Assembly (NCBI GenBank): GCA_025765615.1
Contig: JAIVFJ010000148.1
Location: 1-64,000, forward strand
From: Zopfochytrium polystomum
Taxonomy: Eukaryota; Chytridiomycota; Chytridiomycetes; Chytridiales; Chytridiaceae
Length of the DNA stretch: 64,000 nt
Direction: 5' to 3'
Below the pieces are notes generated by a model. That model saw only the letters and a list, made by a program, of their open reading frames with translations. It did no database searches and was not told the DNA's origin. A program made the position numbers and the translations under genes. Positions 55,962 to 64,000 of this stretch are shown piece after piece (the first letter of the stretch is position 1; the number at the start of each line of letters is the position of its first letter).

Positions 55962-56513
55962 GGAAATCCTCTTTCGAGTCCGGAAAGAGAAAGAGGAAAC
56001 AGAAAAAAAAAAAAAAAAAAAAAAAGAAAAAAAAACTTAACAGGGGTTCGAGCTCGTGTCAAAATCCACACCTGCCTGCTCGCTTTAACAGGCGCGGTCC
56101 TTCGTCGGCGCCGTTGTCGACGTCGCGGACCGCAAGCGCACACAACCACAACCTCCGCCAACGACGATACGCCACGCGCTACCCCGCCGACGGAACGTTA
56201 AACACGCGGCTGAAAAAAAAAATAAACAAAAAAAAAAGTCAAACGCGGGAGTGGAAGGAACAAAAAAAAAGCCTGAACAGAACCTCCAAATCCTATATGT
56301 CGTCTAATGACCGCCTCGCCCCCATCCCTGTCACTATCAGCGGACGTGGAAGTTCTCGGTCGTCGTGCCCGCGAGAGAAAGAACTGTCCTCCGCGTCTGC
56401 GGTTTCTCGTTTCATTTATTGTGCCTTGCTCTGCGGGTGGTATAAACATCGTCCGCTTACCAAACAAATCCAAGTCCCCCTTAACGCCCTGTACTAAAGA
56501 GAGCTAATAAACC
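55721..56513. other. Homopolymer-rich intergenic region
   Basis: It contains a T38 run (55923-55960) and an A23 run (56003-56025), which are complementary and could fold. Other A-runs occur at 56212-56238 and 56259-56268. No gene is supported; frames through it are repeat artefacts. Confidence 0.4.
55923..56035. repeat. Facing poly-T and poly-A tracts
   Basis: T38 is followed 42 bp later by A23-G-A9. The pair forms an inverted repeat of homopolymers with a 42-bp loop, a configuration typical of two poly-A tails in opposite orientation or of simple slippage. Confidence 0.85.
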
Positions 56514-57673
56514 TCAATCGTGCGACCCTGAAACTTGGCCCCCTCGCAAGGCGGCCAGGGCCTTCTTGGCTTCGGCGGCAGAAGCGAATTTCACCCGCGC
56601 AACCCCCGTCGGCCGCCCACTATCGCGATCGACGGGAACAAAGGCAGACCTCACCTTGCCGTGCCGTCCACAAAAACTCGGCGAGCGCCTTCTCCGTCGC
56701 AGTGTCAGGAAGCTTTGCGATAAAGACCGCATCGCTCGGTGTAAACTCGAGGACGTCGGGCGCGACGGGCGCGGGGCGGCGGCGGGGGGGGCCGCGGAGG
56801 GTGCCGCGGGGGGGTTTCGAAGCAGCGTACTCCAGCCGGACCGCGCGGCCCTCAAACTCCTCTCCGTTCACCGTCTCCAACGCCCACTTTGCCTCGTCGA
56901 CGGACGCGAACCGCACGTGCGCGGTGCCGTTGGGCCGGCGGCTGTTGAATTTTTTGTCACGGGCTGACGGACGTGACGGCGGCGTGCGCGCCAAAGAACT
57001 GGGTGAGGGACCGGACGGTGGCGGTGTAGGGGAGGTTTGCGACAAAGAGCGTGTCGTGGGGGCCGACACGGGGGCTCCGCGGAGCGGTGGGTAGGCCGCT
57101 TTTCGAAGGGCCCGATCTCGACTTTCGGTCGCCGATCGTCACCGAGCCGAGGGCCGCGGCAACCTGGGCCGCCTTCTCCGTCGCAAAGGTCACGTATCCG
57201 TAAAGCCCTTCTTGACCTTTTTGGGGCCCCGCTTGACGGGAAGACGGACCTTGACGACTTTGCCGCACTCGGCGAGCGCCTCCGCGATCCGCGGATTCGC
57301 TGGACGAGAGCGGGAAGTTGGCGATGAAGACGGTGGTGCCGGCGTAGCTGGTGTTGTTGACCTTAGTGGGGACGGTGAAGTTGACCTTGGAGACGGTCTT
57401 TCGCTTTTTCGCACAGCCGGTGGAGCCGGCGGCAACCTTCCTCTTCTTACTCGTCTGGGTCGTGGCTGTCGACTTGTTCGTCGTCGCAGGTGCGGCCGCT
57501 TTCATGCTTGGAAGCTTCTCGTCAACGGCGATGGACTCGATGGCGGCTGCGGCGAAAATCTTCCTCTTGGTTCTTTCTTTCCTAGATAATTTGACAAGGC
57601 GCATCGGCGTTTCCTTCTGAAGTGGGTTGACGCGAGGAAGACCACGTCGAAACGCAACACGCAGTGAAGGCAT
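56505..57673 (-). pseudogene. RRM-domain protein (nucleolin-like), degenerate
   Basis: A basic N-terminus (RLVKLSRKERTKRKIFAAAA, then KKRKVAAGSTGCAKKRKTVS) is followed by three RRM pieces in changing frames. RNP2-like words are TTVFIANFPLS, DTLFVANLPYTATVRSL and DAVFIAKLPDTATEKAL. RNP1-like words are YGYVTFATEKAAQVAAALG, GTAHVRFASVDEAKWALETV and GVARVKFASAAEAKKALAAL. At least five one-base frame changes are needed, some at G or C runs, including one just before the end. It is the closest relative of the intact gene next door but has no RGG tail. Confidence 0.65.
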
Positions 57674-57881
57674 TCGGGGTACCTAGTCTTTTATTCGACG
57701 ATAAACTCAGACCTGGGTCCAGATTAAGAGTGCAATAAAATACAGGCTAGAGAAAGTAAACTGAAAGCACTTGGAAAACCGACGTGAGAGAAGGAAAAAA
57801 AAGAGGGACAAAACACCGTCCGGAGACCGATCATCTATCAACCAACATCCAGTGGAGAGCTTCCTTCCAAGGGAAAGGACC

Positions 57882-59479
57882 TTAGAACCGCTGGTGGCCG
57901 CCACGACCACCACCACGGCCACCAAATCCACCACGACCGCCTCCGCCGCGGCCACCGAACCCACCGTTGCCACCACGACCACCACCGAAACCACCGCGGC
58001 CACCCCGTCCACCGCCGCCAAAACCGCCACGGCCGCCGGCACCAAAGCCGCCACCGCGGCCACCGCGGAATCCGCCGCCACCGCCGCCGCTGTTGGGGTC
58101 GCGCGGGGACGAGTAGTCGAGACGGATGTTACGGCCCTCAAAGTCTGCGCCGTTCAGGGCCTCGACGGCCGCCTTGGCTTCGTCTACGGACCCAAAGGTG
58201 ACATACGCAAAGCCCTTGGGCCGTCCGCTCTCGCGGTCCGTGGGGAGGCGAGTGGACACGACGGTGCCGTGCTCGCCAAAGAACTCGGCGACGGCGTCCT
58301 CCGTGGCGGAGAAGGGCAGGTTTCCGACAAAGAGGATCTCGGTCGGGCTCGACTTGGGCTGCTCGACGCGGCCAAAGCCGCCTTCCTGCTTCTGGCGGGG
58401 GGCGGACGGGGCGGCGAAGTCGATGCGCACGTCGCGCCCGTCGATCGTCTTGGTGCCGAGTTCGACCGCAGCCTGGGCGGCCTCCTCCGTGGTGAAGGTC
58501 ACGTAGCCGAAGCCCTTCTTCTTTTGGGTGTTCCGGTCGACGGGGAGACGGACGGAAGTGACTTCTCCGCAGTCGGCGAACTCGGCCGCGATGGAGTCCT
58601 CGTCAGCGGACCACGGCAGGTTGCCAATGAAGATGGTGGTGGCGGGCTCGGCGGCGTCGTCAGACTTTGTTTTCTTGGCCGCGGGCTGGGCAGCGGATTC
58701 GGCAGCACGCTTCTTGGAGACGGGCTTCTCCTCGTCCTCCTCCTCCTCCTCCTCCTCGTCCTCTTCTTCCTCGGCGTCCTCTTCCTCGGCGTCCTCTTCG
58801 GCGGCGTCCGCTTCGGCGGCGTCTTCCTCGGCGTCGTCTTCGGCGGCCGCTTCTTCCTCGTCCTCTTCGTCGTCCTCTTCCTCGTCAGCCTCTTCTGTTT
58901 TGAAAGAAATGGGTCGTGAGGAGGTTGTCCTGGAAACGAAAGTACATCGCGTGATGTTTACCTTTGGCATCCTCCATCGAGTCCTCCTGCTCGGCAGACT
59001 CTTCGTCTTCCTCCTCGTCTTGTTCTTCTTCTTCCGACTCGGGCTCCGGCTCGACCACCTTCACAGGTTGCTAATGCATTCGCATGCAAAAGCATCGGGT
59101 CAGAACCAACAACTCAAACTTGCGACCAGGGACAAAGGGGGCGCGCGCCCCCCACGGAGCGGCGCGCCGCTTTCAACCAGCGAACCAGCCAGCGACCAAC
59201 AAAAAGCAGCACTCGAAAGAAGAAAGGTTCATATGCGCCATCATCATCATCATCATCATCGCATCATCATCGCATCATCATCCAACCATCGCAGCATCGG
59301 GGGGGACTCCTAACCTTCTTCGAGGCCTTTGCGGTCTCAGCCTTCTTCGCAACAGCAGCAGCAGCAGCCTTCTTCGTGGGGACAACGGCCTTCTCGGCCG
59401 CCTTCTTCACGACGGGGGCGGGAGTGGGGGCGGGGGCGGCCTTGGCGGCCTTCTTTGTGACGGCGGTGTTCTTGGCCAT
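57882..59479 (-). CDS. Nucleolin-like RNA-binding protein (Nsr1/gar2 type)
   Basis: Exons 59479-59315, 59070-58962 and 58894-57882. The N-terminus is Lys/Ala-rich (KKAAKAAPAPTPAPVVKKAA), then a Glu/Asp-rich acidic region, then two RRMs: RNP2 TIFIGNLPWS with RNP1 KGFGYVTF, and RNP2 ILFVGNLPFS with RNP1 KGFAYVTF. An RGG tail of about 75 residues ends HQRF. This is the full architecture of the nucleolar proteins that bind pre-rRNA and assist ribosome assembly. All exons are in frame. A CAT/CATCAT repeat at about 59237-59290 lies in intron 1. Confidence 0.92.
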
Positions 59480-60384
59480 TGCGAGTGTGGTGGTTTGGGG
59501 GGGTGTTTGCAAGTGGGTGGAGACGCCGATCTATTTATTGGGCGTATCCTTTTCTTTCTTTCCATTCATTCTTTCTTTCTTTCTTTCTTTCTTCCTTTCA
59601 TTCTTTCTTTTTTTTTTGTTTTTTTGTCCCCTGCTTTATTCGTTTCTTCTTTCTTTGGACGTGTCAGTTGAAGAGTTGTCTTGACAGGATGAAGGAGGGC
59701 TGGATGGCCTTGTCAGCGCCAATAGAACATAATGCTGCCTGTGAAGGCTTCAAACTCCGACCTCGGAAAGCTCGTGTGCTTCGACCGGCCAGCATGGGAT
59801 GCAAAGGAAGTCGGGTTGAGCGGAGCAAGACGACACAATAGCATAGCCCACTCCCAACCGCCGCGTACACGACAGCCACGCCCACGGATGCGGGAGCCAA
59901 TTGCCTCTGCAGATGTCAAGTTCCTTCTGGCCGCAAGATCGATACCTCCACTAGAACTTTGACGAACTCCTGTGGCCATCGCGGGGAAGGCGCTCTGACA
60001 AACTCGTTGAGTTTGGAAAGGTTGTGTGACGGCAATCGACCGTATGCCTGCAACTGGTTGAAGTATAGTAAAACTTTTGAAAGCTTTGCGGTTACATGAA
60101 AAGGTTTTGGCTCCGTCCTGCTGGATTGGGACTTCCACCGCCCCGTGCAACTAGCTACAAGGGTTTTAAATCATGTGATTTGAGAAAAAAGTGAAATGGA
60201 AGAGGGGAGGGGCTGTAGCGGAGGAGCAACACGACACAGGAGCACGGCCTCTCAACCCATCCTCTTCATCTCGAACCTACAATTCACAACTAAATTTGTC
60301 GAACTTCACCAAAAAAATAAGTTCCGTAAGTCAATCACGACCAACTTCTTTCCGCAACATTTACTTGAATAACTCGTCCAACCT
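59480..60384. other. Intergenic, no supported gene
   Basis: A pyrimidine-rich tract (CTTT repeats at 59555-59625) lies directly upstream of the nucleolin-like gene and is likely part of its promoter. A 145-codon minus-strand frame at 60150-59713 has no recognisable motif. Confidence 0.35.
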
Positions 60385-60509
60385 TCCTTGCTCCCTTCGA
60401 TAACCACCGGGGTAACAAGCTTCGCTTCTCACGCCATGGTCAATCTCTTTATCGTGATGCTTCTGTCGGACGCCGGCATGGTGCGCCACATCATTGACCA
60501 CTTTGTAAG
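60385..60509 (+). pseudogene. Last-exon remnant of the membrane-protein family (copy 3)
   Basis: It encodes FASHAMVNLFIVMLLSDAGM followed by VRHIIDHF, then a gtaagtca donor-like site at 60510. This is the same signature exon as at about 2530-2615 and about 54480-54430. No other exons of the family are visible nearby, so it is an isolated fragment. Confidence 0.55.
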
Positions 60510-61427
60510 TCATCTCGGTCAAGCTTCTCTTTCGGCCATACTTCAACCAGAAAAGAGTCGCTGCCGTCGCCCGCCACCTCGACCAAGTGAAGACGAGTAA
60601 ACTCAAGGCGCTTGTAGCTGTGACTGGAAAATACAATTAGAAATCCCCAAGTTCAAGAGAGTATAGGCCGACGCTCGGACAGTTTGCACGGAGTGCTTAA
60701 AAAAGAAAAGCGAGAATAAATTTTTCACAAATCACGCGTGGTGAGCCTGTCGAAGTAGGGAGCAGGTTATCAACGAAAAGAAAAAAAAAGAAAAAAGAAA
60801 GCTAGCAATCGTGGGAGTCGTCGCACCGCGGGCAGCTCTTCAAAAGAAATCCAAGTTAAGACAAGCCCTCCTCTGACATGAAACGAAGAAGCAACTGGAA
60901 GTCAATTTTACGACAGAAGAGAGAAAAAATAAAAGAGGAAATTTTGAAGTTGAGGTAGCCAATGCTGGAGACGATGCAACATGGAATGCACTACTGAACA
61001 GATGCAACACCGGAGACTTGTCCTCCGCGGAGAAGAAAGGAAAAAAACAGTTGTGGAACGGGCGCCGAACAAGCAAATGAGATCAACGGGGCATCCCAGT
61101 CGCGTTGGCGAGAGGGGACAGTCATGCAAAAAGTCGAAGAAGGGAAGAGTTGGGAGAAAGAAAGGAAAAGGAGTGAGATGCTATGCAATGCTGGTGATGA
61201 GGTGAAAATTAGGGGGGAAGGCGACGCAAGGGACCCAATCTAGGGAAGAAACGAGGTCAACAAAACGTAACCAGCTGAAACCATCAAGCGCAATCAATGC
61301 CCAAAGAGTACTTGGTGCAAATGCGCTGCATGATCCAGACCGCGGGGCGAAAAAGGAACGAAAACCCAGAATCGAACGAAAGAAAGAACGAGGCCACCGA
61401 TGAGTCTGACTAGAAATCCTACGCACA
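60510..61427. other. Intergenic, no supported gene
   Basis: A/G-rich sequence with several A-runs. Nothing conserved seen. It is the 3' flank of the second kinase. Confidence 0.35.
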
Positions 61428-63257
61428 TCATCCCCGCGCTACCCACGGATGCGCTATCACCCGCTCCATCCCCCACCGCTCCTCGGGCCGCACCATTGTC
61501 ATCCCCCGCACAATCTCGACGCACTCCCTCGGCACCCACGCGCCGACTTCGTCGGCGTCCAGCGGCAGCGGGCCTCGCTCCGGGATCCACGCGGGCAGCC
61601 ACAGACCGTCGTCGCCGGTGACGGCGGCGGCGGGATCCAGCGCGCGCGGGACGCGGCCGGGGCCGTGCAGCATCGTGTATAGCAGCACGCCGAGTGCAAA
61701 CACGTCCGCGGCGAAGCCGTCGGTCGACAAACGCTGGCCCGCGCGGCGCGGCCGCCGCCGCAGCTCAGGCGGCGTGACCTGTGCGGTGCCGTACGAGGTC
61801 AGCCGCGGCGGGCGGCTGTCATCGTCGCCGCGCACAGCGTGTCCGTAGTCGCAGAGCACCGCCGTCAGTACGGTATGCGCGTGCGGCGGGCTCCCCCTAT
61901 GTTCCGGGCTCGTGCAGAGCTCCTCAGCGCGCGCTGCCTGCACGAGTACATTCTCCTCCTTGATATCCCCATGCGCGGTGTGGAGCACGGCGTGAAGGTG
62001 GTACACGGCGGCGGCGACCTGCGCAAATATCTGCCGCACGTGGCGCGGGTCGGGGACGGCGAGCCGCTGGCTGTTGTGCCGGGCGGCCATGTGGCGGCGC
62101 GCGACGGCCCAGGCCCAGACGTCGCCGGCGCCGGGGGAGACGCGGAGGCGGTGGACGAGTCCTTGGCGGCGCGGGTTTACAAAGTTGAGCGAGTCCTCGT
62201 CGGCGGGCGGTTTTGTCGGATCGACGACGAGCGAGAGCCAGTCGCTCCCGACCACGTCCGTCGCGACGTAGTAGTTATCCTTATCCTGCCACGTGTCAAG
62301 GGCGTGCAGCAAGTTCGGGTGCGTGAGTTCCCGCCGCGCGAGTGCGCGCAGCAGCACGACTTCTCCATTGCGGCCGCGGCCGCGGTGGAGGGGGTCGTCG
62401 TCGCGGCGCTCGGTGTCGCGGTAGATTATCTTGACGGCGACGGGGTACCCCGACGCGGCGACGTGGCCGGCGACGACGGCGCCGTTGGTGCCGTAGCCGA
62501 GGATGCGGTCGATGTGGTAGGCGTCGAAGCGCGGGGAGGTGCGGAGCGCGTGGCGGACGACGCGGCGGGCTTTGATCGTGTTGGCGTCGTCAAAGACGGC
62601 GTCATAGGCGGCGTCTTCTAGCTCAAGCGCGTGGAGGGACGTCGGCCCGTCGTCGAGGGAGGCCGGCGGGATCTGCGCTGGCTGGACCTTTGGTGCGGCA
62701 GGTGGCGCCGAGATTCCCCAGCTCGACGACGACGACGACGCTGTGGACCTGCTCGTGGAGCGGTGCGCCGTGCCTTCGCTGTCCGTGTCCATTAAAACCT
62801 CAAAGGACAGGTTGTTTCGTGGCGAAGCTGGCGGGGTTGAAGCAACCGCCGTCTCGTTTGGCGAGTGTGCCCGGTGGAAGGGTCGACCATCGGTGTTTGC
62901 AGGCGCGTGCATGCGCGAAGGCTCTGGAGGTGAGGCAGGCGGGGTGGAGGTCATGGCCGTAAACCACGACGAGTGCGAGAAGGATATGAGGGCAGCCGCT
63001 GGGGTTGTTGTTGTGGTCGCAGTTGCGGTACTCGTGGGCAACGTTGCGGTTGCGGCGGTGTGGTGGTTGGTCCAGGAGGAATGCGCGGCCAGTCTCCGAC
63101 GTGTGCACCAGCGGGGCGAGTTCCGCGAGGAGGAAGAGGACGAGGACGAGGAGGAGGAGGAGGGTGAGTGGAAAAAGGAGACGGAGGAGACGGAGAGCAC
63201 TGAGGAGGAGGACGACGATGGCGGCGGCGGCTGTGACCGCTGTGGCGGCGAAGGCAT
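61428..63257 (-). CDS. Atypical Ser/Thr protein kinase, long form (paralog of the 3.3-4.7 kb kinase)
   Basis: 609 codons, uninterrupted. Residues 1-230 are Ser/Thr/Pro-rich with two STPPASP/TPPASP words, so an internal ATG may be the real start. The kinase domain begins with ILGYGTNGAVVAGH and the lysine in VAVKII, has HGDIKEENVLV in the catalytic loop (Gly for Arg of HRD), CDYGHAV where DFG is expected, and TPPEL for APE. C-lobe motifs ADVFALGVLLYTMLHGP and HPWVARG match the first kinase. DYG instead of DFG still keeps the metal-binding Asp. The pair shares an unusual insert rich in basic residues ahead of the catalytic loop. Role unknown. Confidence 0.85.
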   Translation of the reverse strand: MPSPPQRSQPPPPSSSSSSVLSVSSVSFFHSPSSSSSSSSSSSSRNSPRWCTRRRLAAHSSWTNHHTAATATLPTSTATATTTTTPAAALISFSHSSWFTAMTSTPPASPPEPSRMHAPANTDGRPFHRAHSPNETAVASTPPASPRNNLSFEVLMDTDSEGTAHRSTSRSTASSSSSSWGISAPPAAPKVQPAQIPPASLDDGPTSLHALELEDAAYDAVFDDANTIKARRVVRHALRTSPRFDAYHIDRILGYGTNGAVVAGHVAASGYPVAVKIIYRDTERRDDDPLHRGRGRNGEVVLLRALARRELTHPNLLHALDTWQDKDNYYVATDVVGSDWLSLVVDPTKPPADEDSLNFVNPRRQGLVHRLRVSPGAGDVWAWAVARRHMAARHNSQRLAVPDPRHVRQIFAQVAAAVYHLHAVLHTAHGDIKEENVLVQAARAEELCTSPEHRGSPPHAHTVLTAVLCDYGHAVRGDDDSRPPRLTSYGTAQVTPPELRRRPRRAGQRLSTDGFAADVFALGVLLYTMLHGPGRVPRALDPAAAVTGDDGLWLPAWIPERGPLPLDADEVGAWVPRECVEIVRGMTMVRPEERWGMERVIAHPWVARG

Positions 63258-64000
63258 CGAGTGTTCTCTGTTTTTTCTTTTTTCTTTTTTTTTCTTTTTT
63301 CCTCTTCTTGTTTCTTTTTGCGCTGGTGGAAAAAAAAGATGAGAGGGAGAGAGAGAGAGAGAGAGAGAGATGCGACAGACGGACTCTTGCGCTCGCTTCC
63401 AGTGCGCGCTGGCGCTTTGAGGGTTTTGTTTTTGTGTTTGTTCGTGTTTTTGTTTGTTTTTTTTTTTTTTTTTTTTGGAGTTCGTGCTTGCCTTCAGATT
63501 TTTGCGTCGTTCGCCAACGTCCTTGAGAAACCGGCTGCTTCGCTTCGAAGGAAAAAAATTTTCCCCGCTTTATGTTTTTCTGTCTGTATTTTCCTGCGGC
63601 GGAACCCGGTTAGAAAAAGAACGAAAAAAACAAAAAAAAAATAAAACATTTCCGTCATGCCGTTTCCCTTGTGCCAATAAAATAATAAATAATCGATTAC
63701 GGAACGAAAAGCGCGCTCACTTTTCCATCAATGAGCAAACGAGCAATGCGGGGGAGATTTTGTTCCGTCGCCCGGGGGCTGCCCTAAAAACACAATAATC
63801 ACATTGAAAAGGAGGTTTTGCCCTGTTTGTCTGGTTTTATTATTTTTATTTTACACAAAGACAAACTGGCTTTCGTCACATGGCTTCACTTTCCTTTTTC
63901 GATTTCTTCTTTTTGTTCCTTCATTTCTTGCCCTACTTCTGTTTCTTGCCCCACGCAGGCGTCGTCCACGTTGTTTTCCGTTCTTCACCCTTTTTTTCTG
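63258..64000. other. Upstream region of the second kinase
   Basis: GA-rich repeats (about 63340-63370) and T-runs (63457-63475). The region is A/T rich toward the right edge. No gene is supported. Confidence 0.35.

Noticed and set aside
59713..60150. 145-codon minus-strand ORF
   Set aside because: No motif, no paralog, no splice context; composition does not resemble neighbouring genes.

Overview
The window looks like nuclear DNA of a fungus, probably an early-diverging (chytrid-like) one. Genes have short GT-AG introns of about 60-130 bp and GC-rich coding sequence. The gene content is fungal: a 14-TM DHA2 transporter, a WSC-domain surface protein, a subtilisin, a nucleolin-like protein and Ty1/copia elements. 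Genus-level assignment is not possible from the sequence alone.

Layout. 0-3 kb: a broken GNAT acetyltransferase and a multi-exon membrane-protein gene whose relatives recur near 54.4-55.7 kb and 60.4 kb. 3.3-9.8 kb: an atypical protein kinase (-), a universal stress protein (+) and a DHA2 multidrug transporter (+). 10-13.4 kb: an intron-containing tRNA-Thr, a perfect 34-bp-arm palindrome, a tandemly repeated small TM ORF and a second GNAT. 13.6-18 kb: two tandem DUF4139/mucoidy-inhibitor-like paralogs (-). 18.4-32.6 kb: a transposon graveyard. It holds a relic resembling a P-element transposase, then a dead copia element split by two insertions: about 757 bp of antisense LSU rRNA, and about 7.4 kb of AT-rich DNA with a Pif1-like helicase and unrecognised membrane/secreted ORFs. 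32.6-37.7 kb: two paralogs of a very small kinase-like protein, one with a signal peptide and a roughly 790-codon Gly/Ala/Lys tail. 38-43.6 kb: an intact FAD monooxygenase and a frameshifted cytochrome P450. 43.6-44.6 kb: a 929-bp Tc1/mariner-type element with ~115-bp terminal inverted repeats, 84 bp upstream of the P450 start. 45.5-53.8 kb: a subtilisin, a quinoprotein-like/WSC membrane protein and an arrestin-like protein. 56.5-59.5 kb: a degenerate RRM gene beside an intact nucleolin-like gene. 61.4-63.3 kb: a second atypical kinase, paralogous to the first.

There is no obvious biosynthetic or operon-like cluster. The FAD monooxygenase, P450 and transporter could belong to xenobiotic or secondary metabolism, but only by general family role. 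Many genes carry single-base frame breaks, often next to homopolymers, so pseudogene and sequence-error explanations must both stay open. The least explained feature is the AT-rich insert at about 23.2-30.65 kb. The paired minimal kinase-like genes are second.
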